64,000 nucleotides of DNA, from positions 1,364,001-1,428,000 of the forward strand of contig OZ220472.1 in the NCBI GenBank assembly GCA_965115995.1, read 5' to 3'. Positions 34,456-44,028 of this stretch are shown piece by piece. Under the pieces are notes generated by a model. The model did not search any database. It had not been told where the DNA came from and saw only the letters and a program-made list of their open reading frames with translations. Each line of letters starts with the position of its first letter. Position 1 is the stretch's first letter. The translations under genes were made by a program, and so were the position numbers. Origin of the DNA: Poriferisodalis sp026713105 (GTDB lineage: Bacteria; Actinomycetota; Acidimicrobiia; Acidimicrobiales; Poriferisodalaceae).

Positions 34456-36364
34456 TCGGACGCAACGCCGTGCCACTCCGGCGTCATGGCACCCGTCCAT
34501 GGGTGCACCTCCAGGGTTGCGTCAGCCTGCTGCGCGGTCGCGCACCACCTCAGCGAAGCGGTCAGAATCGCCGAAGTCACCCATATGGCACCCCTCTGCG
34601 GGAGCGAAGGGATCACCGGCGGAACCTGAACGGCTTCCCGAATCCGGTCGAGCGCAGCCACCTCCGCGCCGGCGCAAAGTTCGCACCGGCCCGCCGCGCC
34701 GGCGGGCACTGCTGCTGATCATCGCCAGTGCCGTTGCGCTAGCCGTTTTGGGAGCCCGCTTGGTTCAAGTGCAGCTGCTCGACCGGGAGACCTACGCCGC
34801 CCTCGGAGATCAACAGGGAACGGCACAATGGGAACTGGAATCGGTTCGCGGAGCGATCCTCGATCGGAATCTCAACCTGCTCGCAGTCTCTGACCATCTC
34901 CCCACCATTTGGGCCGACCCGCGCCTGGTGACCGCTCCGTACCAGACAGCGGCTGTGCTGGCGACGGTCCTCGACATCGATGCCGACGTGATCGCCGAGC
35001 GGCTCGCGAGCGATCGGCACTTCGTCTATGTGGCGCGTCAGGTGAGTCCGTCGGAGGGGCTTGCGGTGCAGGAATTGCAGCTCGCCGGTGTGGGTGTACG
35101 GGGCGAGTCGTCTCGGCTCCGGCCCAACGGCGACGGTTTCGCTCGCGGGCTGCTCGGCGTCACCGACATCGACCAGAACCCGTTGGGAGGCGCCGAGCAG
35201 CAGTTCGCCGAGGTGCTCGGCGGAACCGATGGCCGTGAAGTGGCCCGGATCGCCCAGAGCGGCATGCCGCTGCCGACCGGAACCGAGCACTTCGAACCGG
35301 TCAGCCACGGTGATGACGTGGTCCTCACACTGCATACCCAGATGCAGTGGGTTGCCGAGCGATCTCTCCACGAAGCAGTCGAGGCGACGGGTGCGCAGGG
35401 CGGCATGGTGGTAGTGATGCAGGTGGACTCCGGAGATGTCCTGGCATTGGCTGCGGTTGACCGTGATCACGACACAGGAGAGGTCGGGCCGGTGGCCTAC
35501 AACCCTGCATACGCCGACGCGTTCGAACCGGGATCGGTGGCGAAAAGCTTCACCATCGCGACGGCACTGGAAGCAGGACTCACCACGCCCGACGAGCTGC
35601 ATGCCACACCGGCTACCTACACATTCGCCGACAAGGCGTTCGTCGAGCCGTATTCCACTGTCGACCGCGAGATGACGACCTCGGAAATCCTTGTTCACTC
35701 ATCGAACATCGGCACGATCAAACTCGCCGAACGAGTCGGCGCGACGGAATTGCAGCGGTCGCTGCGCTCATTCGGTTTCGGCCGCCTGACCGGGACCGAC
35801 AACGCCGGGGCGCTCCCGGGTGAGAGCCGTGGCATCTTGCGTGCAGCGAACCAATGGCGAGGCACCGACCTCGCCACGATCGCGTTCGGCCAGGGCATCG
35901 CAGTCACTGCGATACAGCTTGCCGCTGCCTACAACGCCATCGCCAACGATGGTGTCCATGTCACTCCTCGGCTCGTGCTGGGCAGCGTGGGCAGCAACGG
36001 AACGCTTCGACCCGCCGACGCCGCGGCGACGCGCCGGATCCTGTCGCCGAGCACTGCATCTCAGATGCAGTCGATCCTCGCCGACGTGGTCCGCTCCGGG
36101 ACTGGCAAGCGGGCCGCCATTGAAGGCTTCGGGGTCGCCGGCAAAACCGGTACAGCGCAGAAGCCCAGCCCCGACGGCGGGTACAGCGCCGATACGTACA
36201 CGAGCTCGTTCGCAGGCTTCCTTCCGGTTGATCGTCCCGAACTCACCGTCGTTGTCGTGCTCGACGAACCCCATGAGTACCGGGCGGGGATCGTGGCTGC
36301 GCCGGTCTTCGCAGACATCGCCGAATACGCGTTGCGGATGCTGCAGGTGTCGCCCGATGCGTGA
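34439..36364 (+). CDS. ftsI: Septal peptidoglycan transpeptidase FtsI (PBP class B)
   Basis: 641 residues. A Pro/Arg-rich cytoplasmic N-terminus of about 95 residues, one membrane segment (ALLLIIASAVALAVLGARL), a dimerisation domain with RGAILDRNLNLLAVS, and a transpeptidase domain with S366-V-A-K369 (EPGSVAKSF), SSN (VHSSNIGT) and KTGT (AGKTGTAQ). It crosslinks septal peptidoglycan with FtsW. The long N-terminal tail is common in Actinobacteria. Confidence 0.95.
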   Translation: MTDVLDRTQRRATPASWHPSMGAPPGLRQPAARSRTTSAKRSESPKSPIWHPSAGAKGSPAEPERLPESGRAQPPPRRRKVRTGPPRRRALLLIIASAVALAVLGARLVQVQLLDRETYAALGDQQGTAQWELESVRGAILDRNLNLLAVSDHLPTIWADPRLVTAPYQTAAVLATVLDIDADVIAERLASDRHFVYVARQVSPSEGLAVQELQLAGVGVRGESSRLRPNGDGFARGLLGVTDIDQNPLGGAEQQFAEVLGGTDGREVARIAQSGMPLPTGTEHFEPVSHGDDVVLTLHTQMQWVAERSLHEAVEATGAQGGMVVVMQVDSGDVLALAAVDRDHDTGEVGPVAYNPAYADAFEPGSVAKSFTIATALEAGLTTPDELHATPATYTFADKAFVEPYSTVDREMTTSEILVHSSNIGTIKLAERVGATELQRSLRSFGFGRLTGTDNAGALPGESRGILRAANQWRGTDLATIAFGQGIAVTAIQLAAAYNAIANDGVHVTPRLVLGSVGSNGTLRPADAAATRRILSPSTASQMQSILADVVRSGTGKRAAIEGFGVAGKTGTAQKPSPDGGYSADTYTSSFAGFLPVDRPELTVVVVLDEPHEYRAGIVAAPVFADIAEYALRMLQVSPDA

Positions 36365-36367
36365 GCT

Positions 36368-37855
36368 GTGCCGATGAGCTCGTCGTCACCGACGCACCTG
36401 ATGTCGGTCCCCGAAGTGGCCATGGCGATCGGCGGCAACTATGTGGCGTCGGTGGGCGACGACCGCCGCCCACCGGGCGGTGAGCCGGCATTCGTGCGCG
36501 GCATCACCCACGACAGCCGCTCGGTCACGCCCGGGGCGATATTCGGCTGCGTGGTCGGGCAGCACCACGACGGTCACCGCTTCGCAGCAGAGGCGATCGC
36601 CGCAGGCGCCTCGGCCCTGCTGGTCTCGGAGATCCTTGAGGTCGATGTGCCTCAGATCGCGGTGCCGGACGTGCGAGCCGCGCTGGGGCCGGCGTCAGCC
36701 GCCGTGTGGGGTCAGCCGTGGAAGCGCTGCACGGTCATCGGTGTCACCGGGACATCGGGCAAGACCACGGTGACGCACGCGATTGCGGCCGTCGCGGGCG
36801 CCTGTGGAACGGCGTGCGAGGTCATGGGCACGCTCGATGGGACCCACACGACTCCCGAGGCACCGGAACTGTGCCGGCGCCTCAGCGAGGCCGCGGATGG
36901 CGGCGCAGAGATGGTCGTCATGGAGGTGTCATCCCACGCGCTCGCCCAGCGCAGGATGGACGGCGCCAGCTTCGTTGCCGGCGTTTTCACCAACCTGAGT
37001 CATGAGCATCTCGACTTCCATGAGACCATGGAGGACTACTTCGACGCCAAGTCGCGCCTGTTCGACGGCCGCAGCGAGATCGCCGTGCTGAACGTGGCCG
37101 ACGCGTGGGGTCGCCGCTTGGCATCGACCGTCGCTGGTACAACGGCCAGTGTGATCGAGTGGCAGCCGTCCGACGTGGACGAGGTGGTCGTCAGCGCTCA
37201 CGGACTCAGCGGCCGATGGCGCGGCCGGCCTGTCCATTGCGGGCTGTTAGGGCGCCTCAATGCCGCGAACGTCGCGGCCGCCGCTGCGACGGCGAGCGCG
37301 CTCGGATTCGACGACGACGATGTCGCGGCCGCCATTGCCGCCATTGCCCCGGTACGCGGTCGCCTGTGGCCCGTCAGCGGCCCCGGCGACGACGTCACGG
37401 TGCTGGTGGACTATGCCCACAAGCCCGACGCGCTCGCCGCTGCGCTGGCCAGCGCCCGTGAGCTGGGTGGTCGCGACGGACGCGTCTGGGCGGTCTTTGG
37501 CGCCGGAGGCGATCGCGACCGATCAAAACGGCCGTTTATGGGCGCAGCGGCAGATCGTCATGCCGATGTCATCGTCTTGACCTCTGACAATCCTCGCAGC
37601 GAGGATCCCGCCCGCATTGCGGCCGAGATCGCGGAGGGCGCCGGAAACAGGCACGACGCCGACGATGGCCTCCATGTCGAGCTCGACCGATCCAGCGCCA
37701 TCTCGCTGGCCGTCACAGGCGCTCGGGCAGGAGACGTCGTCGTGGTGGCGGGAAAGGGCCACGAGACCTCCCAGGTAACGGCGGATCGCTCCGTGCCGTT
37801 CGATGACGCAGCAGTCGCGGCTGGCTGGCTGCGGCGCAGGAATGCACAGCCATGA
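36368..37855 (+). CDS. murE: UDP-MurNAc-tripeptide ligase MurE (meso-DAP type)
   Basis: 495 residues. P-loop VTGTSGKTTVTH, EVSSHALAQRRMDG, FTNLSHEHLDFHETMEDYFDAK, and the diaminopimelate-specificity motif DNPR (TSDNPRSEDPA). It adds the third peptide residue to the UDP-MurNAc dipeptide, here most likely meso-DAP. GTG 36368 is used, with ATG 36374 close by. The stop overlaps mraY as ATGA: there is no room for murF, which usually lies here. Confidence 0.95.
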   Translation: MPMSSSSPTHLMSVPEVAMAIGGNYVASVGDDRRPPGGEPAFVRGITHDSRSVTPGAIFGCVVGQHHDGHRFAAEAIAAGASALLVSEILEVDVPQIAVPDVRAALGPASAAVWGQPWKRCTVIGVTGTSGKTTVTHAIAAVAGACGTACEVMGTLDGTHTTPEAPELCRRLSEAADGGAEMVVMEVSSHALAQRRMDGASFVAGVFTNLSHEHLDFHETMEDYFDAKSRLFDGRSEIAVLNVADAWGRRLASTVAGTTASVIEWQPSDVDEVVVSAHGLSGRWRGRPVHCGLLGRLNAANVAAAAATASALGFDDDDVAAAIAAIAPVRGRLWPVSGPGDDVTVLVDYAHKPDALAAALASARELGGRDGRVWAVFGAGGDRDRSKRPFMGAAADRHADVIVLTSDNPRSEDPARIAAEIAEGAGNRHDADDGLHVELDRSSAISLAVTGARAGDVVVVAGKGHETSQVTADRSVPFDDAAVAAGWLRRRNAQP

Positions 37856-38904
37856 TCGCCCTGCTCATTGCCGCCAGCTCGGCGATGTTCGTGTCGCTGG
37901 TGGGAACTCGCTACCTCATTCCGTGGCTGCAAGCGCGAGGCGTCGGCCAGCCGATCCGTCTCGACGGCCCCCGAGGGCACATCACCAAGGCCGGCACCCC
38001 GACGATGGGTGGCGTCGCGGTCGTCGCGGCTGCGGTCGTGGGCTACGTGGTCAGCCACCTGCGCGCCGAGACGGTGATGACACGCTCGGGCATCGTGCTG
38101 CTGTCGGCGGTCAGCGCCGCTGGCCTCGTCGGTCTGGCCGATGACTGGATCAAGGTCAGCCGCGAGCGCAACCTGGGACTGAACAAGCGGGCCAAGCTGA
38201 TCGGGCTCATTGCGGTGGGCATCGGCTTTGCGGTGGCGTCGGTGTGGTGGGTCAATCTCGACACAGCAGTCGGATTCACCCGGCTTGACGCGAACTCGCT
38301 GCAGGTCCCTGTCGCGGTGTGGGTTCTGTGGGCTGTGGTCATCGTCTTGGGAGCGTCGAACGCGGTGAACCTCACAGACGGCTTGGACGGCCTTGCCGCC
38401 GGAGCAGCCACGGTGGCATTCGCCGCATTCGTCGTGATCGGCTACTGGGCATTCCGCCATCCCATCTCCTACGACGTCAAGCATCCGCTCGACCTGGCCA
38501 TCGTGGCTGCTGCCATGGCTGGCGCCTGTGCGGGGTTCTTGTGGTGGAACGCACCGCCCGCACGGATCTTCATGGGTGACACGGGCTCGCTCGCAATCGG
38601 TACGGCCATGGCCGGGCTCGCGATGCTCCTGCATGTCGACTTGCTGCTTCCGGTAATCGGCGGCCTGTACGTCATCGAGACGGCGTCGGTCATCATCCAA
38701 GTCGGCTCGTTCCGGTTGTTTGGGCGCCGCCTGTTCCGGATGGCCCCCATGCACCACCACCTCGAGCTCGGCGGATGGCCCGAGACCACCGTGCTGATCC
38801 GTCTCTGGGTCGTGAACAGCCTGCTCGTGGCGATTGCGCTGGGCCTGTACTACGCCGATTTTCTGAGCCTGGACCTCGTCGAACTTCCGGCAGGCTCGTT
38901 GTGA
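37852..38904 (+). CDS. mraY: Phospho-MurNAc-pentapeptide translocase
   Basis: 350 residues, about ten membrane segments. Motifs include GPRGHITKAGTPTMGG, VGLADDWIKV, NAVNLTDGLDGLAAG, FMGDTGSLAIG and APMHHHLELGGWPE, the full MraY set including the catalytic aspartates and HHH. It makes lipid I at the membrane. It overlaps murE and murD by 4 bases each. Confidence 0.96.
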   Translation: MIALLIAASSAMFVSLVGTRYLIPWLQARGVGQPIRLDGPRGHITKAGTPTMGGVAVVAAAVVGYVVSHLRAETVMTRSGIVLLSAVSAAGLVGLADDWIKVSRERNLGLNKRAKLIGLIAVGIGFAVASVWWVNLDTAVGFTRLDANSLQVPVAVWVLWAVVIVLGASNAVNLTDGLDGLAAGAATVAFAAFVVIGYWAFRHPISYDVKHPLDLAIVAAAMAGACAGFLWWNAPPARIFMGDTGSLAIGTAMAGLAMLLHVDLLLPVIGGLYVIETASVIIQVGSFRLFGRRLFRMAPMHHHLELGGWPETTVLIRLWVVNSLLVAIALGLYYADFLSLDLVELPAGSL

Positions 38905-40328
38905 GGGGTTCACCCGCCTCCCAGATGGCGCACGTCGACCTCGAGCCTTCCCACGGCCCGGTAGTCGTCGTCGGCATGGGCGTGACGGGCTGCGCGGTGG
39001 CATCGGCACTGGCGGCACGCGGCCACCAGGTGGTGATGGCCGACGACAGGCCCCACGACGCAGCGTCGAGGGTTTCCGGGGCCGCAATCGCCGACGCGGA
39101 GATTCACGATTCCACCGATGTCGATCTGCTCGAGCCGTTGGTCCGGGGGGCTGCAGCCATCGTGCCCTCACCGGGAGTGCCGCCCCGCCACCCCAGCTAC
39201 ACGCTGGCTACCGACGCGGGAGTTCCGATCGTGAGCGAGCTGGACCTCGCAGCACAGTGGGACACCCGGCCGCTCGCTGCGATCACCGGCACGAACGGCA
39301 AGACCACGGTCACCGTGTTGGTGGAGCGCATCCTGAACCGCAGCGGGATCAGCGCCGTGGGTGCGGGCAACACCGATATCGCCTTGGTAGACGCCATCGA
39401 CTCCGACGTCTCCACCTTCGTGGTGGAGGCATCGTCGTTCCGGCTTCACCGTGCGCGACGGTTCGCTCCTGCCGTGGCTGCGTGGCTGAACTTGGCTCCC
39501 GATCATCTCGACTGGCACGCCGGCTTGGACGACTATGCCGCATCGAAGGCCCGGATCTGGGCTGCGCAAGGCCCCGAGGACATCGCGGTGATCCCCTTCG
39601 GTGACGCCGATATCGAACCGTGGACGATAGGGATCCACTCGCGCCAGGTGACGTTTGCGACTCCGCAGCATCTCCATGCACCCTGTGACGTGCGCTTCGA
39701 GCGCGGTGTCCTGGTGGCCCACGACGACGACATCGTGGCGGCCGCAGAGTTGCCGCGGCAACGCCCGCACGACTTGTCGAACGCCGCTGCGGCGACGGCG
39801 ATCGCGCTGCAGATGGGTGCTCACGCAGATGCGGTGGCGACAGAACTGCGAGCGTTCGACGGTCTGCCGCATCGGCTGGCGCACGCAGGGCGCATCGGCG
39901 ATGTGAGTTTCCACGACGACAGCAAGGCGACAGCACCCCACGCCACCGCTGCAGCGATGCGGGGGTTCTCAGATGCGATTCTGATTGCCGGCGGGCGGAA
40001 CAAGGGTCTGGACCTCGACGAGCTAGCTGCGGTCGCCCCGCACCTGCGCGGTGTCGTCGCGATCGGCGAGTCCGCCCCAGAGGTCGTCGCGTGCTTCAGC
40101 CAGCCGGGGTGCGAGGGCATCGAATTGGCGCGCGCCGACTCGATGGCCGCAGCAGTCGAGATCGCCTACGCCATGGCCCAGCCCTGCGGCGACGTCGTGC
40201 TGTCGCCCGGATGCGCATCGTTCGACTGGTACTCCAGCTACCACGAGCGCGGTGAGCGCTTCATCTCGGCCGTGTCCGACCTCGCCGAGGGCCTCGGCCT
40301 GCGGGTCTCACCGCGGGAGGGTCGATGA
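38901..40328 (+). CDS. murD: UDP-MurNAc-L-alanine:D-glutamate ligase
   Basis: 475 residues. An N-terminal Rossmann part (VVVVGMGVTGCAVASALAARG), the P-loop ITGTNGKTTVTVLVERIL, VVEASSFRLHRAR, NLAPDHLDWH, SFHDDSKATAPHA and LSPGCASFDWYSSYHERGERF. It adds D-glutamate in the cytoplasm. GTG 38901, overlapping the mraY stop (GTGA), is chosen; ATG 38925 would remove 8 residues. Confidence 0.94.
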   Translation: MRGSPASQMAHVDLEPSHGPVVVVGMGVTGCAVASALAARGHQVVMADDRPHDAASRVSGAAIADAEIHDSTDVDLLEPLVRGAAAIVPSPGVPPRHPSYTLATDAGVPIVSELDLAAQWDTRPLAAITGTNGKTTVTVLVERILNRSGISAVGAGNTDIALVDAIDSDVSTFVVEASSFRLHRARRFAPAVAAWLNLAPDHLDWHAGLDDYAASKARIWAAQGPEDIAVIPFGDADIEPWTIGIHSRQVTFATPQHLHAPCDVRFERGVLVAHDDDIVAAAELPRQRPHDLSNAAAATAIALQMGAHADAVATELRAFDGLPHRLAHAGRIGDVSFHDDSKATAPHATAAAMRGFSDAILIAGGRNKGLDLDELAAVAPHLRGVVAIGESAPEVVACFSQPGCEGIELARADSMAAAVEIAYAMAQPCGDVVLSPGCASFDWYSSYHERGERFISAVSDLAEGLGLRVSPREGR

Positions 40329-41440
40329 ACTCCCAGGACGTTCGGGGCGTTCAATCGGGCCCGTCGGTGCGGTACGCGGCGCTCCTGTCAGCAGTGTTCC
40401 TGCTCCTGCTCACCGGCGTCGTGTTGGTGCTGTCGGCGACATCGGCTACCGGGATCGGTGCGCCCGACCGACCCCTGCAGTACTTCACCCGCCATCTGTG
40501 GTCGGTGGCAGTCGCTGTCGCCGTCCTGCTGGTGACCCTCGGCGTCGACTACCGCCACTGGCGACGCATGGCGTTGCCGTTCGCGGCCGTCAGCGTGAGC
40601 TTGCTGGTCGCGGTGCTGGTGGTCGGCAAGCGTTCGGGCGGTGCTCGCCGCTGGATCGAGATCGGGCAGTTCAGCGTGCAGCCCTCAGAGCTGGCCAAGC
40701 TGGCACTCATCGTTGCGCTGGCTGCATTTCTGGACGCCCGCAAGGAGCAGATCTCCCGGCCCGACCGGATCCTGCGTCCCGCGATGTTGCTGCTCACGGT
40801 CGGATGCTCGCTGGTACTGCTGCAGCCCGACTTGGGAACCACGCTCATCCTGGCCGGCATCGGGGTGGGGATGCTGTTCGTGGCAGGCCTGCCGGGACGC
40901 GATCTCGCCAAGATCGCCCTGATCGTCGGCGTGGCCGCGCCGTTGCTGGCGATCGCAGCGCCGTACCGCCGAGCGCGCCTGGCCGGGTTCCTGGATCCGA
41001 TCTCGGAACGGGCCGACAGCGGGTACCAGACCTTCCAGAGTCTGGTCGGCCTGGCACAGGGGGGTCTGCGCGGTACCGGCCTGGGAGCAGGCCAGGCCAA
41101 GTGGGGCTGGGTGCCCAATGCCCCCACAGACTTCATCTTCGTCATCGTCGGCGAGGAGATGGGCCTTCTCGGTGCCCTCGGGCTCCTCACGCTGCTGGGA
41201 GTCGTCGGCATCGGAGGACTGCGGACGAGCCAGAAGGCACCAGATCTGTTCGGAACGCTGCTCGCCGCAGGAATCTCGATCTGGTTCGTGCTGCAGACGC
41301 TGGTGAACGTCGGCGGTGTGGTTGGATTGCTCCCGGTGACCGGTGTGACCTTGCCATTCCTGTCCTTCGGCGGTTCGTCGCTTGTCGTGACCGCAGCGGC
41401 TGCCGGTCTGCTGTTGAACGTGACCCGGCGATCCGGCTGA
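40325..41440 (+). CDS. ftsW: Septal peptidoglycan glycosyltransferase FtsW (SEDS)
   Basis: 371 residues, about ten membrane segments. SEDS signatures: KRSGGARRWIEIGQFSVQPSELAKLALI in parts (GGARRWIEIG, QPSELAK), QPDLGTTLILAGIG, QTFQSLVGLAQGGLRGTGLG in parts, PTDFIFVIVGEEMG, LPFLSFGGSSLV. It polymerises septal glycan with FtsI. It overlaps murD by ATGA. Confidence 0.95.
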   Translation: MNSQDVRGVQSGPSVRYAALLSAVFLLLLTGVVLVLSATSATGIGAPDRPLQYFTRHLWSVAVAVAVLLVTLGVDYRHWRRMALPFAAVSVSLLVAVLVVGKRSGGARRWIEIGQFSVQPSELAKLALIVALAAFLDARKEQISRPDRILRPAMLLLTVGCSLVLLQPDLGTTLILAGIGVGMLFVAGLPGRDLAKIALIVGVAAPLLAIAAPYRRARLAGFLDPISERADSGYQTFQSLVGLAQGGLRGTGLGAGQAKWGWVPNAPTDFIFVIVGEEMGLLGALGLLTLLGVVGIGGLRTSQKAPDLFGTLLAAGISIWFVLQTLVNVGGVVGLLPVTGVTLPFLSFGGSSLVVTAAAAGLLLNVTRRSG

Positions 41441-41443
41441 ACC

Positions 41444-42652
41444 GTGCCGCCACGCGACCGAGGCCCGAACGCCCCCCGTGTCTTGATCGCCGGGGGCGGC
41501 ACTGCCGGGCACCTCATGCCCGGACTGGCGGTCGCCTCGGCATTGACCGACCGCGGCTGGCCCGCCGAAGCGATCCAATTCGTCGGCAGCGCCAAAGGAA
41601 TCGACGCACAGATCGTGCCCGCAGCGGGCTTTCATTCGACCCTGCTCGGCGGCCGGGGTCTCACGGCACGGCGGGTGAATCTGGCGAACGCACGTGCCGC
41701 AGTCAGCCTTGCCTGGGCCACAATGCGCGGTGTAGCGCTCGTCGGGCGCCGGCGCCCCGCCGCCGTGCTGTCGCTGGGCGGCTACGCGGCGCTCCCCGCG
41801 ACCGTCGGAGCGGTGGTCTGGCGCGTGCCGCTCGTGATCGCGGAGCAGAACGCCGTCGCATCGGCAACGAACCGTCTTCTGGGTCGTTTCGCTCGTGCCG
41901 CAGCTGTTCCGGTGCGCGGAACTGGGCTGCGCCGCGAGATCGTGACCGGCAATCCCGTGCGGCCCGAAGTCATCGAGGCTGCGCTCGAATCAGGTGACGC
42001 TCGCGCCCGGCTCGGCTGGCCCGCCGACGCGACCGCCATCGTGGTGTTCGGCGGCTCGCTGGGTTCGCTGCGGATCAATTCAGCGGTCTGGTCGGCGTTG
42101 CCGTCACTGCGTGAGCGCGATGGCGTCTTCGTCTACCACGTCGTGGGAAAGCGCGACTGGGGCAGCCGACCCCCGTCCCCGTCGCGGCGGCCCGACGGCT
42201 CACGGGTCAGCGAGTGGTACCAGGCGGTGCCCTACGACGAGCAGTTGCCGGTCGCGATGGCCGCGGCCGACCTCGCAATCTGCCGCGCCGGTGCTTCCAC
42301 GGTCGCAGAATTGTCCGTGATCGGCACACCGGCTGTCCTCGTTCCCTTGCCCATCGCGACCAACGACCACCAGCGCCGAAACGCGGAGGAGTTGGCTGCA
42401 GCCGGCCTGGGCCGGGTAGTTCCCGACGCGGAGTTCGATTCCGAGCGGATGCTCGCAGAAATCGACCGGGTATCAGGCTGCCAGAGCAGTGCTGCACCCC
42501 AGAGCCATGCTGCATCACCATGCCCCCCAGATGCCGCCTTCGGTCGTCGTGACTCTGCCGAACGCGTGGCACAGCTCGTGATTGAGCACAGCTCGGCGGT
42601 TCCGCACTCGGTCGCACCCGCGGCTCACCCGCCCGAAGAGCACCGAAGATGA
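41444..42652 (+). CDS. murG: UDP-GlcNAc:lipid I N-acetylglucosaminyltransferase
   Basis: 402 residues from GTG. IAGGGTAGHLMPGLAVASAL, VLSLGGYAALPATVGA, IAEQNAVASATNRLLGRFA, VFGGSLGSLRIN and ICRAGASTVAELSVIGTPAVLVPLP (in parts) are MurG motifs. It converts lipid I to lipid II. The tail after about residue 340 is longer than usual, with a Ser/Ala-rich insert (SSAAPQSHAASPCPPDA) and a cysteine pair. It overlaps murC by ATGA. Confidence 0.94.
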   Translation: MPPRDRGPNAPRVLIAGGGTAGHLMPGLAVASALTDRGWPAEAIQFVGSAKGIDAQIVPAAGFHSTLLGGRGLTARRVNLANARAAVSLAWATMRGVALVGRRRPAAVLSLGGYAALPATVGAVVWRVPLVIAEQNAVASATNRLLGRFARAAAVPVRGTGLRREIVTGNPVRPEVIEAALESGDARARLGWPADATAIVVFGGSLGSLRINSAVWSALPSLRERDGVFVYHVVGKRDWGSRPPSPSRRPDGSRVSEWYQAVPYDEQLPVAMAAADLAICRAGASTVAELSVIGTPAVLVPLPIATNDHQRRNAEELAAAGLGRVVPDAEFDSERMLAEIDRVSGCQSSAAPQSHAASPCPPDAAFGRRDSAERVAQLVIEHSSAVPHSVAPAAHPPEEHRR

Positions 42653-44028
42653 CCAATCCACCGCCTGATCTCGCCGAGTTGCGCAACATCCATCTGGTGG
42701 GGGCTGGGGGCGCGGGTATGAATGCCATCGGGCTCGTGCTTGCGGAAATGGGCTATGCGATCAGCGGGAGCGACCTCAGGGCAAGCCCGGGCATGACACG
42801 GCTGGCCGCTCACGGTGCCCGGGTTTCCATCGGTCACTCCGCAGCCAACATCGGCTCGGCGGACATCGTGGCTCATTCGAGCGCTGTGTCGTACGACAAC
42901 GTGGAGCTCGCTGAGGCGCGGCGACGGGACATCCCGGTGCTCAGCCGGGCCGAGCTGCTCTCGGGGATCTGCCGACAGAAGCGAACGCTGGCGGTCGGCG
43001 GAACGCACGGCAAGACGACGACCTCATCGATGCTGGCACTCTGCCTGGTCGCCGCGGGTGAGCATCCGTCGTTCCTGGTGGGTGGGGAGCTCAACGAGAT
43101 CGGCTCAGGTGCTGTGTGGGACACGGCGGGGGAGTGGTTCGTCGTCGAAGCCGACGAGTCTGACGGCACCTTCTTGGAGCTCGGCGCCGATGCGGTGCTC
43201 GTCACAAACGTGGAGCCCGATCACCTTGACCACCACGGCAGCTTCACCGAGCTTGCCGGCGCATTCGAGAGCTTCGCCAGCAGTGCGGTAGGACCGCGCA
43301 TCGTGTGCGCCGATGACCGGCACGCGAGTGCCATGGCCGCCCGCATCGGCGGCTGTGTCACTTATGGCACCGCTCCCACCGCCGACTACCGCATCGCAGA
43401 CGCGCGCACGTCGCGGACCGGCGCAACGTTCGAACTGTTCGCAGGCGCCACCTCCATCGGCAGCTGCGAATTGCCACTGCCCGGGCTGCACAACGTCGCG
43501 AACGCCGCCGGCGCCCTCGCAGCAGCCCTCGAACTCGGTGCGGCTGCATCGCCGATGGTTGAGGCACTGGGACGATTCGCTGGCGTTGCGAGGCGATTCG
43601 AGCGGCGCGGCGAGCGCGACGGAGTCTCGTTCATCGACGACTATGCGCACCTGCCCACTGAGGTGACGGCCGCGATAGCCGCCGCTCGCGGTGGTGGCTG
43701 GAACCGGATCGTTGCCGTTTTCCAGCCTCACCGCTACTCGCGAACCGCAGCGCTGTGGCAGGACTTCGCCGACTCATTCACCGGCGTCGACCAATTGGTG
43801 CTGACCGACATCTATGCCGCCGGCGAGCTGCCCCGCCCTGGCGTCTCCACCGAGCTGGTGCTCGGTGCCGTGCTGGATTCGCATCCGTTCGCGTCGGTGG
43901 CCTACCTCCCGGGACGTGCGGAGCTGCGTTCGTATCTCAGCGCCACCTTGCGGACCGGCGACCTGTGCCTCACCTTGGGGGCAGGTGACCTGACGACGCT
44001 CCCCGATGAGCTTTTGCATGCCTCCTGA
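42649..44028 (+). CDS. murC: UDP-N-acetylmuramate:L-alanine ligase
   Basis: 459 residues. HLVGAGGAGMNAIGLVLAEMG, SDLRASPGMTRLAAHGARV, GGTHGKTTTSSMLALCL (P-loop), VVEADESDGTFLEL, VTNVEPDHLDHHG, FIDDYAHLPTEV and FQPHRYSRTAALWQDFA. It starts the stem peptide. It overlaps murB by up to 23 bases. Confidence 0.95.
   Translation: MTNPPPDLAELRNIHLVGAGGAGMNAIGLVLAEMGYAISGSDLRASPGMTRLAAHGARVSIGHSAANIGSADIVAHSSAVSYDNVELAEARRRDIPVLSRAELLSGICRQKRTLAVGGTHGKTTTSSMLALCLVAAGEHPSFLVGGELNEIGSGAVWDTAGEWFVVEADESDGTFLELGADAVLVTNVEPDHLDHHGSFTELAGAFESFASSAVGPRIVCADDRHASAMAARIGGCVTYGTAPTADYRIADARTSRTGATFELFAGATSIGSCELPLPGLHNVANAAGALAAALELGAAASPMVEALGRFAGVARRFERRGERDGVSFIDDYAHLPTEVTAAIAAARGGGWNRIVAVFQPHRYSRTAALWQDFADSFTGVDQLVLTDIYAAGELPRPGVSTELVLGAVLDSHPFASVAYLPGRAELRSYLSATLRTGDLCLTLGAGDLTTLPDELLHAS

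Noticed and set aside
37558..39171. 537-residue minus-strand ORF across murE, mraY and murD
   Set aside because: Opposite to three certain genes, rich in Arg/His, no domain; a high-GC shadow.
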